From: G965202915 sp965202915
GTDB lineage: Bacteria; Pseudomonadota; Gammaproteobacteria; Eutrophobiales; Eutrophobiaceae
Direction of reading: 5' to 3'
Assembly (NCBI GenBank): GCA_965202915.1
Contig: OZ241847.1
Span: 1,984,001-2,048,000, forward strand
DNA length: 64,000 bases
Shown here piece by piece: positions 49,981 to 59,623 of the stretch. How positions within the stretch are numbered: position 1 is the first letter of the stretch; every line of letters begins with the position of its first letter. A program made the position numbers and the translations under genes. A model generated the notes under the pieces. That model searched no databases. It was not told where the DNA came from and saw only the letters and a program-made list of their open reading frames with translations.

Positions 49981-51308
49981 GCACCAATAACGCCCAACAA
50001 TTTATTGACGCATTTAACCGGTGTGAGGCAGGGGATGCAAAAGACTGCCTGCATGAAAAGCGGCGGGCTGCAATCGCGGTCGTCAGGGAACGGGGCCTGC
50101 CGACGACGCGCAATGAAAACTGGCGTTACACCGATATTAAGGCGATCAGCCGCAGCCATTATCGGCCCGCGGAAGCGGACCGGGTTGAGGTCGATAGGGC
50201 GGTGTTCGACGGCATGCGGTTTACTGAGCTTGGCTGTCATGAGTTGGTTTTTATCAACGGTTACCGCTCGGCTGATCTGTCGACGCCGGCGGCTTTGCCC
50301 GACGGGGTGATTGTTAAAGACCTGAATAGCGCATTGAATGAAGACGCCGATTTATTACAGTCCGGCATCACTGAATCATGCAGTGGCGCAAACGGATTTA
50401 CCGCTCTCAATACTGCGTTTATAAAACAGGGCGCGTTTATTTATATTCCCGACGGCGTTGAATTGGCGGCGCCGATTCATGTTTTTTACCTTAGCGGCAA
50501 GACCGCGTCCCCGGTCGCGATCCATCCCCGCAATATCATCATTGCCGGCAAAGGCGCCTCGGCGACCATCATTGAAAGCTATATTGGCCTGGATGATGCT
50601 TCCGCCTACTTCAATAACATTGTATCGGAGGTTATTGTGCATGACGGTGCCAACCTTGAACATTACAAAATCCAGCAGGAAAGCGGTGCCAGCCATCATA
50701 TCGGCTTTTTATTCGTGCATCAGCGGCGCGACAGCGGTTTTATATCGAATTCGCTGGCTTTGGGCGGTGCGCTGGCGAGAACCGATATTCATGCGCAGTT
50801 AAATGCGCCGGGTGCGGATATTTCTATGAATGGCTTATATATTGTCAACGGCAGGCGACATATTGACAACCACACCCGCGTCGATCATCTGGCCCCGGCC
50901 ACCTACAGTGCTGAAAATTATCGCGGCATATTGGATGGTCACGGCCGTGGGGTGTTTAACGGCAAGGTGATAGTCCATAAAGATGCCCAGCAGATTAAAG
51001 CTGATCAAACCAATGACAATTTATTGTTGTCGGATGACGCCGAAATTGATACCAAACCGGAACTGGAGATCTACGCCGATAACGTCCAGTGCAGTCATGG
51101 CGCGACGGTCGGACAATTGAATGAGGATATGCTGTTTTATTTGCGCGCCCGCGGGGTGGGTAAAGATACGGCAAAAAGCCTGCTTACCTGTGCCTTTGCC
51201 CAGGAGGTGATTAATTGCTTCGGGCTTGCCCCGGTCCGGCGCCGGCTGGAATATCTGGTGTCAGGTCAGTTGCCCGGCGCCGATTTGCCGCGGAGATGGG
51301 CACAATGA
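49977..51308 (+). CDS. sufD: Fe-S assembly subunit SufD
   Basis: A 443-residue beta-helix partner of SufB. N-terminal TRNENWRYTDIKAIS and C-terminal CSHGATVGQLNEDMLFYLRARG, a hallmark of SufB/SufD, are present; HIDNHTRVDHLAP is the middle beta-helix. Its stop overlaps the sufS ATG. Confidence 0.96.
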   Translation: MSTNNAQQFIDAFNRCEAGDAKDCLHEKRRAAIAVVRERGLPTTRNENWRYTDIKAISRSHYRPAEADRVEVDRAVFDGMRFTELGCHELVFINGYRSADLSTPAALPDGVIVKDLNSALNEDADLLQSGITESCSGANGFTALNTAFIKQGAFIYIPDGVELAAPIHVFYLSGKTASPVAIHPRNIIIAGKGASATIIESYIGLDDASAYFNNIVSEVIVHDGANLEHYKIQQESGASHHIGFLFVHQRRDSGFISNSLALGGALARTDIHAQLNAPGADISMNGLYIVNGRRHIDNHTRVDHLAPATYSAENYRGILDGHGRGVFNGKVIVHKDAQQIKADQTNDNLLLSDDAEIDTKPELEIYADNVQCSHGATVGQLNEDMLFYLRARGVGKDTAKSLLTCAFAQEVINCFGLAPVRRRLEYLVSGQLPGADLPRRWAQ

Positions 51309-52564
51309 CCGGGGAGAGCACGGCAACTGATCTGGGGGTCGCGTCTGAATTCGATATTGACAGGATACGCGCCGATTTTCCGATACTGAGTCAACGGGTG
51401 CACGGCAGGCCCCTGGTCTATCTGGATAATGCCGCCACCGCCCAAAAGCCGCAATGTGTTATCGATGCATTGAGTGAATTCCATGCCGGCTATAATTCCA
51501 ATATCCATCGTGGGGTGCACGCCCTCAGTGAGCAGGCTACGGCCGCTTATGAAAATGCCCGCGAAAAAATCAGGGCGCATATTAACGCCGCTTCAACCGG
51601 GGAAATTATTTTTGTCCGAGGCGCCACCGAGGGGATTAATCTGGTCGCACAGTGTTATGCCCGGTCGGTATTGACTCCCGCCGATGAGGTGTTGATCACG
51701 CAACTGGAGCATCATTCCAATATTGTGCCCTGGCAAATAGTCTGCGAACAAACCGGTGCCAGCTTGAGATATATCCCGATTAATGACGCCGGCGAATTAA
51801 TTCTCGATGAGATCGATAGCCTGCTGACCGAAAAAACCGCGCTGCTTGCGCTGGGGCATATCTCCAATGCGTTGGGCACCATTAACCCGGTCGAGGCGCT
51901 TATTAAAAAAGCCCACGCGGTGAACGCCAGGGTGTTGATCGACGGCGCCCAGGCGGCGCCCCATATGAGTATCGACGTGCGCCGGCTTGACAGTGATTTT
52001 TACGTATTTTCGGGACATAAATTATTCGGCCCCACCGGTATCGGGGTGCTGTACGGCAAACGCGCCCTGCTTGAGGCGATGCCGCCCTATCAGGGTGGCG
52101 GTGATATGATCAAAACGGTTACCCTGGAAAAAACCGAATACAACGATCTGCCTTATAAATTTGAAGCGGGCACTCCCCATATTGCCGGCGTGATTGGTCT
52201 GGGCGCGGCGGTCGATTACCTGCAGGCGATTGGTTTCGACAATATTCAGCGGCAGGAAACCGAGGTCCTCAATTATGCCGGCGAACGGATACGGACGGTG
52301 GAAGGGTTGCAACAGGTCGGCACGGCGAAACAAAAAACCAGCATCATTTCTTTTGTGTTGGAGGGGATTCATCCGCATGATATCGGCACCGTGATCGATC
52401 ATCAGGGGATTGCAATACGAACCGGGCATCATTGTGCAATGCCGGTTATGGAAAGATTTTGCCTGCCGGCAACGGCCAGGGCATCGTTTGCATTCTACAA
52501 TACCAGGGCGGAAGTGGATCAATTAATCAATGGAATACAAAAATGCAAAGAGGTCTTCGCGTAA
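51305..52564 (+). CDS. sufS: Cysteine desulfurase SufS
   Basis: PLP enzyme that takes sulfur from cysteine to supply SufBCD. ATG 51305 (ATGA with sufD) gives a 419-residue protein whose N-terminal ~15 residues are variable. The conserved parts are RADFPILSQRVHGRPLVYLDNAAT, the PLP-Lys motif FSGHKLFGPTG, and the catalytic Cys in RTGHHCAMP. sufU follows at once; in such operons SufU, not SufE, accepts the sulfur. Confidence 0.97.
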   Translation: MTGESTATDLGVASEFDIDRIRADFPILSQRVHGRPLVYLDNAATAQKPQCVIDALSEFHAGYNSNIHRGVHALSEQATAAYENAREKIRAHINAASTGEIIFVRGATEGINLVAQCYARSVLTPADEVLITQLEHHSNIVPWQIVCEQTGASLRYIPINDAGELILDEIDSLLTEKTALLALGHISNALGTINPVEALIKKAHAVNARVLIDGAQAAPHMSIDVRRLDSDFYVFSGHKLFGPTGIGVLYGKRALLEAMPPYQGGGDMIKTVTLEKTEYNDLPYKFEAGTPHIAGVIGLGAAVDYLQAIGFDNIQRQETEVLNYAGERIRTVEGLQQVGTAKQKTSIISFVLEGIHPHDIGTVIDHQGIAIRTGHHCAMPVMERFCLPATARASFAFYNTRAEVDQLINGIQKCKEVFA

Positions 52565-53011
52565 ATGTTAGACTTGCAGGACTTATACCGGGAGGTTATC
52601 ATCGACCATAATCGTAACCCGAGGAATTTCGGCAGGCTCAGCGGCGCCCGCCGCGTCCTTGAAGGGTTTAATCCTTTGTGCGGTGATCGGCTTACTCTGT
52701 ATCTTGACGTTAATGATGACAGGATTGAAAATATTTGTTTTGACGGCGCCGGTTGTGCAATCTCGGTGGCCTCCGCTTCTTTGATGACCGATTTGATTAA
52801 GGGTAAAACAACCGCCGAGGCGCGCAATATCTTTGATGCCTTCCATGATATGGTGATAAGCGATAAGGGCGTCAACGCGGATGGATTGGGTAAATTGGCG
52901 GCGCTGGCGGGCGTGCGCGACTATCCGGCCCGGGTTAAATGTGCGACCCTGTGTTGGCATACCTTGCGCTCCGCGCTTGAGGGCGGCGATACCCCGGTGT
53001 CCACCGAATAA
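52565..53011 (+). CDS. sufU: SufU-type zinc-dependent sulfurtransferase / IscU-like scaffold
   Basis: A 148-residue IscU-fold protein with LYREVIIDHNRNPRNFG, NPLCGDRL, DGAGCAISVASAS and VRDYPARVKCATLCWHTL. These three Cys plus Asp are the SufU metal site, and the ~20-residue insertion between the second and third Cys regions (HDMVISDKGVNADGLGKL) is typical of SufU. It begins one base after the sufS stop, with no SufE in sight. Confidence 0.95.
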   Translation: MLDLQDLYREVIIDHNRNPRNFGRLSGARRVLEGFNPLCGDRLTLYLDVNDDRIENICFDGAGCAISVASASLMTDLIKGKTTAEARNIFDAFHDMVISDKGVNADGLGKLAALAGVRDYPARVKCATLCWHTLRSALEGGDTPVSTE

Positions 53012-53013
53012 CC

Positions 53014-53574
53014 ATGGACTATCATGCCCCGATCACCACAACCCGCGATTGCGAGGCGGTTTTGATTCCGGCCGGGACCCCGATCACGCTGCCGGCGGAT
53101 AGTGTCGTCTATATTACTCAGGCATTGGGCGGCAGCTACACGGTAAATATTAACGGCAACCTGGTGCGGATTGCCGGTAAGGACGCCGACGCCCTGGGGT
53201 TTGAGGCCGATGCCGGCACAAGTGTCGACGCCGACGCCGGAACGGTGAGTGATGACGGCGGCGTCAATGAGGATCTGCTTTGGGAACAAATGAAAACCTG
53301 CTATGACCCGGAAATTCCGATCAATATCGTTGAGCTCGGGTTAATCTATGAATGCCGGATCACCCCGTTGGAGCAGGGCGGCAATCATGTGGATATATTA
53401 ATGACCTTAACCGCGCCCGGTTGTGGCATGGGCGAGTTTCTGGCCGAGGACCTCAGGCATAAAATATCGCTGATCCCCAATGTGAGTTCGGTCAAGGTCG
53501 AGGTTACCTTCGATCCGCCCTGGAGCCAGGATATGATGTCGGAAGCGGCCCGGCTGGCAACCGGAATGTATTAA
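53014..53574 (+). CDS. sufT: SufT-type DUF59/MIP18-family Fe-S assembly protein
   Basis: A 186-residue protein with an N-terminal beta domain and a C-terminal MIP18/DUF59 domain (QMKTCYDPEIPINIVELGLIY; DILMTLTAPGCGMGEFLAEDL; VEVTFDPPWSQDMMSEAAR). It matches the SufT branch, which helps mature Fe-S and lipoate enzymes under high demand. It follows sufU by two bases and precedes the small Rieske gene. Confidence 0.93.
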   Translation: MDYHAPITTTRDCEAVLIPAGTPITLPADSVVYITQALGGSYTVNINGNLVRIAGKDADALGFEADAGTSVDADAGTVSDDGGVNEDLLWEQMKTCYDPEIPINIVELGLIYECRITPLEQGGNHVDILMTLTAPGCGMGEFLAEDLRHKISLIPNVSSVKVEVTFDPPWSQDMMSEAARLATGMY

Positions 53575-53596
53575 CGGCTGTTTTGGAGGGTGATAA

Positions 53597-53935
53597 GTGG
53601 CGAGCTGGTTTGACGTTGCGGCGGTGGACGACTTTGGCGTTGGCGAATCGCGATTGCTTGAGCTTGATAACGTCATGGTTGCGGTGTTTAATCTCGATGG
53701 TGAATATCATGCCATTGAGGACGTTTGCACCCATGCCGGCGCACCGATGCTGGGTTGTGGCCTGGACCCGGAGGAGGTCATTGACGGCGAACAGATCATT
53801 TGTCCGCGCCATGGCGCCCGTTTTTGCATTCGCACCGGCAATGCCTTGACGCCCCCGGCTTTTGACCCGGTTTATAAACTGCCCACCCGTATTGAAAGCG
53901 GCGTGGTGCAGGTTGCGGATGACCGTTCGGGTTAA
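53597..53935 (+). CDS. Rieske-type [2Fe-2S] ferredoxin
   Basis: A 112-residue single-domain Rieske protein. [13 protein letters not shown] and ICPRHGARF supply the two Cys and two His ligands. It resembles the ferredoxin subunits of dioxygenases and NirD. At the end of a suf operon, it may be a target or electron donor for cluster assembly, but its role is unknown. The start is GTG 53597 after GGAGGGTG. It is the last gene before ndk. Confidence 0.9.
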   Translation: MASWFDVAAVDDFGVGESRLLELDNVMVAVFNLDGEYHAIEDVCTHAGAPMLGCGLDPEEVIDGEQIICPRHGARFCIRTGNALTPPAFDPVYKLPTRIESGVVQVADDRSG

Positions 53936-54080
53936 TGTTCAGCATTCGGATCATGGCCCAATGCCAATTATTCAATGGGCCCAAAACAGAGCCCATCGCC
54001 TGTTATTGCATCGTTCCGGCGCACACCTGCGGGCGTGCCATGGTCAAACCATCATAATCAGTGTCTGGGAGCGATTTATA

Positions 54081-54542
54081 ATGGCTGTCGAAAAAACTTT
54101 ATTGATCATTAAGCCCGATGCCGTCGCTAAGAACGTGATCGGCGAAATCCTGGCAAGATTTGAACAAGACGGCCTTCGTATTATCGCGGCCAAGATGGTG
54201 CATCTCAGCATAAAACAGGCGAAAGCATTATATGCCGAGCATAAACATCGGCCCTTTTACAAATCTCTGGTGGAATTCATGACCTCCGGGCCGGTTATGG
54301 TACAGGTGTTGGGAGGAGACGACGCGGTGGCGAAAAGCAGGCGATTAATGGGGGCGACTATTCCCGGGGAGGCGAAGAAGGGAACGATCAGACATGATTT
54401 TGGCAACCATGAACCAGTGGTCTATGAGAAGAATGTGGTGGTCTATGAGAATGCGGTACATGGTTCGGATAGCACTGACAGCGCGGACCGCGAGCGCCGA
54501 TTTTTCTTTGAGCCGGATGAAATTTGTCCCAGAACGCGGTAA
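54081..54542 (+). CDS. ndk: Nucleoside diphosphate kinase with a small insertion near the active site
   Basis: Transfers gamma-phosphate between NTPs and NDPs through a phospho-His. ATG 54081 follows [35 protein letters not shown] and NAVHGSDS with the catalytic His are present. At 153 residues it is about 10 longer than the ~142 norm. The excess comes from a 21-bp tandem duplication (period at 54417 and 54438) that repeats VVYEKNV as VVYENAV directly before the catalytic HGSDS, so the loop over the active site is altered. Confidence 0.94.
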   Translation: MAVEKTLLIIKPDAVAKNVIGEILARFEQDGLRIIAAKMVHLSIKQAKALYAEHKHRPFYKSLVEFMTSGPVMVQVLGGDDAVAKSRRLMGATIPGEAKKGTIRHDFGNHEPVVYEKNVVVYENAVHGSDSTDSADRERRFFFEPDEICPRTR

Positions 54543-54551
54543 TGCAACAAT

Positions 54552-55646
54552 ATGATCAACGCCCGCACTAATCTGCTCGATCACGACAGAGTATCGCTGG
54601 AGGCCTGGTTCAATAAACTGGACGAGTTTTCGTTCCGGGCGTCACAGGTATTAAAATGGATATATCATTCCGGCGTGACCAACTTTTCCGGCATGACCAA
54701 CCTGAGCAAAACCCTGCGCGCCCGTTTGTCGGCCATCGCTTCCATCGATCCGCCTGAGATAATAAGTGTGCGGGAATCCGCCGATGGCACCAGAAAATGG
54801 CTGTTGCGCGTGGATCAAAAAAACGCGGTGGAGATGGTATTCATCCCTGAGGATGATCGCGGCACCCTGTGTGTGTCTTCCCAGGCGGGTTGCGCGCTGG
54901 GTTGCACGTTTTGCGCCACCGCCCGGCAGGGCTTTGGTCGCAATCTGACCACCGCGGAAATTATCGGCCAGGTCTGGCTGGCAAATCGCGAACTGGGTTA
55001 TTTCCGGCATAGACGCCGCGTTATTACCAACGTGGTTTTCATGGGCATGGGTGAACCCCTGCTCAACTACGCCAATGTTTTAAAGGCCATTAATTTACTG
55101 ACGGAAGACGCGGCGTTTGGGCTTGCGAAACGAAAAGTTACTCTAAGTACCGCGGGCATAGTCCCCGGTATCGATAAATTAAGCCGGGACGCGAGCATCA
55201 GCCTGGCGGTTTCACTGCACGCCGTTGAAAATGAACTGCGCAACCGGCTGGTTCCAATCAACCGGCATTATGCGATAGAGGATTTGCTTGCGGCCTGCCG
55301 GCGTTATACGATCACCAATAATGATCTGGCGATCACTATGGAATATATCATGCTGCATAATATTAATGACAAACCGGAACATGCGCGCAAATTGATTAAG
55401 CTGCTGCGTGACCTGCCGGTAAAAATCAACTTGATACCCTTTAACCCGATTTTCGGGTCCGCGTACCGTTGTTCCACCCCGGAGGCGATGGATGCGTTTC
55501 GGATGATCCTGGTGAACGCGGGCATGATAGCGATAACCCGCAAAACCCGCGGTGATGATATCGACGCCGCCTGCGGTCAGCTTGTCGGCCGGGTTAAGAT
55601 CGGGGCCTGCCGCGATCAACCCCCGTCAGTGGCACCGGCATCATGA
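54552..55646 (+). CDS. rlmN: 23S rRNA/tRNA (adenine-C2) methyltransferase RlmN
   Basis: A 364-residue radical-SAM enzyme that methylates A2503 of 23S rRNA and A37 of tRNAs. The cluster motif is CALGCTFCATA, followed by the MGMGEPLLNY segment, and near the C-terminus TRGDDIDAACGQL carries the conserved methyl-carrying Cys. A normal-length gene with a conventional ATG. The stop overlaps the pilW start by 4 bp. Confidence 0.97.
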   Translation: MINARTNLLDHDRVSLEAWFNKLDEFSFRASQVLKWIYHSGVTNFSGMTNLSKTLRARLSAIASIDPPEIISVRESADGTRKWLLRVDQKNAVEMVFIPEDDRGTLCVSSQAGCALGCTFCATARQGFGRNLTTAEIIGQVWLANRELGYFRHRRRVITNVVFMGMGEPLLNYANVLKAINLLTEDAAFGLAKRKVTLSTAGIVPGIDKLSRDASISLAVSLHAVENELRNRLVPINRHYAIEDLLAACRRYTITNNDLAITMEYIMLHNINDKPEHARKLIKLLRDLPVKINLIPFNPIFGSAYRCSTPEAMDAFRMILVNAGMIAITRKTRGDDIDAACGQLVGRVKIGACRDQPPSVAPAS

Positions 55647-56413
55647 AGTTTGTTCCATGGTTGATTATTTGTGCCTTGACGGTGAGCGGCTGTGCGGCCA
55701 TTGCCGGCATTGATGAGGATGAAAGACTTGCCGCCAGGCAAAAAAATCAACGGATTGCGCAGACTAATCTGGAATTGGGCATCGCCTATCTGGAACAGGG
55801 AAAATACGAAAAATCATTGGAAAAGCTGACGCGTGCGCAACAGGCCAACCCTTCCAATGCGGCCACCTATAACGTATTAGGGCTGTTATATCAACGAATC
55901 GGTGAATACGCCAGGGCGGAAACGCACTTCAAACGCGCACTCAAAATCGCCCCGCAGGACGCGGCCATGTTCAACAACTACGGGCAATTTCTCTGTCGGC
56001 AGGACCGACCTATCGAAGCGGAGAAGATTTTCCTGCAGGCCGCCACCAATCGTCTCTATGAAACCCCGGAACTGGCCTATACCAATGCCGGGATCTGCGC
56101 CCAGAAAAACGGTAATAATAGCATAGCCGAAGGCTATTATCGCAAGGCCCTGGAGTTGCGTCCGGACATACCGCAGGCGCTGCTGAGCATGAGCGAGTTG
56201 ACGCTGGAACAGAATAATTATTTATCCGCGCGCGGATATTTACAACGCTATCAGAACGTGGCGCGGCACACGCCTAAAAGTCTGTGGTTGGGGATCCGGA
56301 TTGAAGAAATTCTGGGTGACAAGGACGCGGTCGCCAGTTATGGCTTATTATTGAGCAATGAATTCCCCGATTCACAGGAAACCACCAAATACCGGGAGTT
56401 ACGAGGACACTGA
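55643..56413 (+). CDS. pilW: Type IV pilus biogenesis lipoprotein PilW/PilF
   Basis: A 256-residue outer-membrane pilotin that assists PilQ secretin assembly. The N-terminus WLIICALTVSGC is a lipobox with Cys17, followed by six or so TPR motifs (LELGIAYLEQGKYEKSLEKL; NVLGLLYQRIGEYARAETHF). Downstream of rlmN and upstream of rodZ is its normal place. The strain therefore probably makes type IV pili, though other pil genes are not in the window. Confidence 0.93.
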   Translation: MKFVPWLIICALTVSGCAAIAGIDEDERLAARQKNQRIAQTNLELGIAYLEQGKYEKSLEKLTRAQQANPSNAATYNVLGLLYQRIGEYARAETHFKRALKIAPQDAAMFNNYGQFLCRQDRPIEAEKIFLQAATNRLYETPELAYTNAGICAQKNGNNSIAEGYYRKALELRPDIPQALLSMSELTLEQNNYLSARGYLQRYQNVARHTPKSLWLGIRIEEILGDKDAVASYGLLLSNEFPDSQETTKYRELRGH

Positions 56414-56414
56414 A

Positions 56415-57245
56415 ATGGACGTTGAGGAACAATCAGACGTTCCCCCCCCCGGCGAGGTATTGCGCACCAAACGCAAGGAGCTCAATATTTCGGTGGATGA
56501 AGTCGCCAAGCAACTGCATCTGGAAACAAGATTCGTTGAGGCATTGGAACGGGATGATTATGCCGAATTGCCGGCTGCAATTTATGTGCGCGGCTATATC
56601 AGGGCCTATGCCAAGTTTGTGGATATTGACGGCGACCGGGTCATCGATCTGTTTAATGCGCGAGTCTCCGAGCCCCCGCCGGAGATACTGCCGGAGGTGA
56701 AATATCATACTCAGGTGAGTAGCAGTGACAAACCGGTCAAGGCGGTGACTTATCTGGTTACCTTGAGCCTGGTCATACTGGTGCTTATCTGGTACCGGAG
56801 TCATTATAGGATCACCGACGTCGGGGCGCTCAGCGATGAACCCAAAGTGCTCATATCCGAACCGGCCTTCGATTATGAATTTGTCGTTGTTGAACATCCC
56901 CCCGGATGGCGGCATGTGATTGCAGGGGAAGATTCAAATACTTCAGAGGCGACGGCGCCACCGCAAACATTTACCCCCCGCATTGATACCTCCCGCTCCG
57001 GGCCCGATGAGCTTAAAATGCTTATCCTGGAAACTTCATGGATTGAAATTTCAGATTCAACCGGCAAGGACCTGTTTGTCAGTACCGGCAAGGTCGGCGA
57101 GGAGATCATCGTTTCCGGCAATGCACCGTTTGAGATATTGTTTGGTTACGCCCCCGGGGTAAAATTGTTTTATAAAAACCGGCCATTTGATATCGCACCC
57201 TACGTCGCGGAAAGCGGCGTCGCCCGTTTCCGCGTGACCGACTAG
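56415..57245 (+). CDS. rodZ: RodZ-like cell-shape protein
   Basis: A 276-residue protein with an N-terminal helix-turn-helix (GEVLRTKRKELNISVDEVAKQ, residues ~13-80, including RGYIRAYAKFVDID), one membrane helix (VTYLVTLSLVILVLIWY, ~115-132) and a periplasmic DUF4115 beta domain (SWIEISDSTGKDLFV, ~200-275). It anchors MreB filaments in rods. ATG 56415 starts one base after the pilW stop. ispG, often next in other genomes, is absent here. Confidence 0.9.
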   Translation: MDVEEQSDVPPPGEVLRTKRKELNISVDEVAKQLHLETRFVEALERDDYAELPAAIYVRGYIRAYAKFVDIDGDRVIDLFNARVSEPPPEILPEVKYHTQVSSSDKPVKAVTYLVTLSLVILVLIWYRSHYRITDVGALSDEPKVLISEPAFDYEFVVVEHPPGWRHVIAGEDSNTSEATAPPQTFTPRIDTSRSGPDELKMLILETSWIEISDSTGKDLFVSTGKVGEEIIVSGNAPFEILFGYAPGVKLFYKNRPFDIAPYVAESGVARFRVTD

Positions 57246-57265
57246 CATATTCATCAAAACAGGCA

Positions 57266-57826
57266 ATGGCGCCCATATACGGTATTCCTCCGGTTTCCGA
57301 TGCCGACGCCCGTATATTGATCCTGGGCAGTATGCCGGGCAGGCTGTCGTTGCAGGCCGAACAATATTACGCCCACCCGCGCAATCTGTTCTGGAAGATA
57401 ATGGCTGAACTATTAGGCTTTGACGTCGATGCGGCCTATGACAACAAATTGCATATATTGCGCTCACACAATATCGCCCTGTGGGACGTGATGAAATCCT
57501 GCACTCGCAATTCCAGCCTGGATTCGGATATAGTCAAATCGAGCATCATAATCAATGATTTCCACGATTTTTTTGACCGTCACCCCCACGTCAAAGCGAT
57601 ATTTTTTAACGGTGCGGCCTCGGCGCAAACCTTTGCCAAAAAGGCGGATGCATCCCTGTTAAAAAAAACAAAACCCATGCATCAGCGGCGCCTGCCGTCC
57701 ACCAGTCCGGCGAATGCCTCGATAAACTATGAAAACAAGCTTGCCGCCTGGCAAACCATAATCCGGTGGCGCCAGGCCACGCACACCGGACTTGGTCATG
57801 GTGGTGGACAGCCTGCTAGTCGCTAA
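57266..57826 (+). CDS. Uracil/deoxyinosine DNA glycosylase (family 6-like)
   Basis: A 186-residue uracil-DNA-glycosylase-fold protein. The motif-1 region ILGSMPGRLS, the HPRNLFWKIMAELLGF block and the late LPSTSPANAS fit the DNA-deoxyinosine (hypoxanthine) glycosylase branch. It would remove deaminated purines or uracil from DNA. Basic, glycine-rich C-terminal residues (GLGHGGGQPASR) extend past the fold. Its stop overlaps the stop of the convergent aldolase gene. Confidence 0.82.
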   Translation: MAPIYGIPPVSDADARILILGSMPGRLSLQAEQYYAHPRNLFWKIMAELLGFDVDAAYDNKLHILRSHNIALWDVMKSCTRNSSLDSDIVKSSIIINDFHDFFDRHPHVKAIFFNGAASAQTFAKKADASLLKKTKPMHQRRLPSTSPANASINYENKLAAWQTIIRWRQATHTGLGHGGGQPASR

Positions 57827-58470
57827 TCCTGTTTGCCGTAGGTCTTGAATTTTGCCAGGTTGTTTGCCATCTCTTCATCATCGAGCAACACCGGCGCGCC
57901 AATTTGCCTGGCTATCCAGTATTGACGGGCCAGATTCTCTATCTCCAGGGCAAGATAAAACGTTGTGGCAATATCTTCCCCAATCGCGATCATGCCATGG
58001 TTGGCCAGCAGGCAGGCATTGCAGTCCGCCAATGCCGCTTTGACGTTATTGGCCAACTCTTCGCTGCCAAACGGCGCGTACGCGGCGCAGGGGATAGCGT
58101 TCCCCCCGGCCAACGCCACCATATAATGAAAGGCCGGGATCCCCTGTCCGGTGCAGGCAATACCGGTGGCATAAGGAGAGTGTGCGTGTACTATTGCATT
58201 GATTTCGGGACGCGCCAGGTAGATGGCCTGATGGAATTGCCACTCACTGGATGGTTTTAACTCACCACCAATGATATTGCCCTGCAGATCACAACTGACC
58301 AGATCTTTCGGGGCAAGAGCCTCATATCTGACGCCGGTGGGAGTAATTAAAAAGCCCCGCTCTATCCTGGCGCTCAAATTGCCGGAAGTGCCGATGCTCA
58401 AACCGGATGAATTAAACCGCCCGGCCACTTCAATGATCTGTTGGCTCAGTGCCCGATCACCGGTATCCAT
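57823..58470 (-). CDS. Class II aldolase/adducin-family protein (L-fuculose-phosphate aldolase type)
   Basis: A 215-residue zinc aldolase. GLSIGTSGNLSAR (phosphate site), EWQFHQAIY, the zinc-ligand pair HAHSPY and NHGMIA are present. The family cleaves L-fuculose-1-phosphate or ribulose-type substrates; the actual substrate cannot be given, and fucA, mtnB-type and related names are all possible. It has no sugar-pathway neighbours in the window. Confidence 0.85.
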   Translation of the reverse strand: MDTGDRALSQQIIEVAGRFNSSGLSIGTSGNLSARIERGFLITPTGVRYEALAPKDLVSCDLQGNIIGGELKPSSEWQFHQAIYLARPEINAIVHAHSPYATGIACTGQGIPAFHYMVALAGGNAIPCAAYAPFGSEELANNVKAALADCNACLLANHGMIAIGEDIATTFYLALEIENLARQYWIARQIGAPVLLDDEEMANNLAKFKTYGKQD

Positions 58471-58523
58471 GGGATATTATAAATGCGACGCCGGCAGATC
58501 CGCCAGCCGCTTTTTCGCTGTCG

Positions 58524-59615
58524 TTAAACATTAAATCGGAACAGTATGACGTTGCCGTCTTCAACAATATAATTTTTGCCTTCGGACCTGCATTTGCCGG
58601 CGTTTCTGGCGCCTTGTTCGCCTCCACAGCGAATATAGTCGTCAAACGCGGTGACTTCGGCCCGAATAAAGCCGCGGCTGAAATCGGTATGAATTGCCGC
58701 CGCCGCCGCCGGCGCCGAGTCGCCTCGCTTGATCGTCCAGGCGCGCACTTCTTTCGGTCCGGCGGTAAAATAGGTGTGCAATCCCAGCAGCGCATAGACG
58801 GCTCTGATGATACGGTGCAGGCCCGGTTCCGCCAGGCCCAGGGCCTCGATAAAATCGGCTTTATCGTGTTCACTGAGTCGCGCTATTTCAGATTCGACCA
58901 ATGCACATACCGGTATGACGTGCGTGTTTTCCCCGGCCGCGAGCTCGGTGAGTTCCGCCAGCCACTGATCCGACTCGGCCCCCTGTTCCGCCACGTTGGC
59001 AATATACAAGGCCGGTTTTGCGGTCAGTAAATGCAATCCATGCAATTGTTGTCGTTCATGGTCGGACAGCCGCAGTGCGCGAGCCGGTCGGGCCTGGTCT
59101 AATTGCGCCAGCACTTTTTCAAACAGCGCCGATAGGTTTATTTCGTCTTTAGCCCCGCTCCTGGCATTTTTTTCGGCTTTGCTCAGGGCCTTTATTAGGG
59201 TCGCCTGATCGGCAAGACAAAGCTCGGTATTGATGGTTTCAATATCGGCCGGCGGGTTTATCCCGTCGGCAGCATGAACAATACTGTCATTATCGAAGCA
59301 GCGCACGACCTGGGCAATCGCGTGAGTTTCCCTGATATGGGCAAGAAACTGATTGCCCAGACCCTCGCCCTTTGACGCCCCCTCAACCAGGCCGGCAACG
59401 TCGACAAACTCCATATGCGCCGGGGTAATTTTTGCCGGATTGACGATGGCCGCCAACTGCTCCAGACGCGGATCGGGTACCGGCACGACGCCGACGTTCG
59501 GGTCTATGGTGCAAAATGGATAGTTTTCCGCCGCTACCGCGGAGTCGGTTAAGGCGTTGAATAAGGTGGATTTACCGACGTTGGGCAAACCGACAATCGC
59601 ACATTTGGATTCCAT
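58524..59615 (-). CDS. ychF: YchF/OLA1 P-loop ATPase
   Basis: A 363-residue TRAFAC-class protein (Obg family) that prefers ATP. G1 is GLPNVGKST and G3 is DVAGLV; the TGS domain is near the end ([17 protein letters not shown]). It binds ribosomes and affects translation and stress responses. ATG 59615 ([15 protein letters not shown]) is preferred over an ATG four codons upstream. It follows pth, its usual neighbour, by about 8 bp. Confidence 0.96.
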   Translation of the reverse strand: MESKCAIVGLPNVGKSTLFNALTDSAVAAENYPFCTIDPNVGVVPVPDPRLEQLAAIVNPAKITPAHMEFVDVAGLVEGASKGEGLGNQFLAHIRETHAIAQVVRCFDNDSIVHAADGINPPADIETINTELCLADQATLIKALSKAEKNARSGAKDEINLSALFEKVLAQLDQARPARALRLSDHERQQLHGLHLLTAKPALYIANVAEQGAESDQWLAELTELAAGENTHVIPVCALVESEIARLSEHDKADFIEALGLAEPGLHRIIRAVYALLGLHTYFTAGPKEVRAWTIKRGDSAPAAAAAIHTDFSRGFIRAEVTAFDDYIRCGGEQGARNAGKCRSEGKNYIVEDGNVILFRFNV

Positions 59616-59623
59616 TACGGTTA

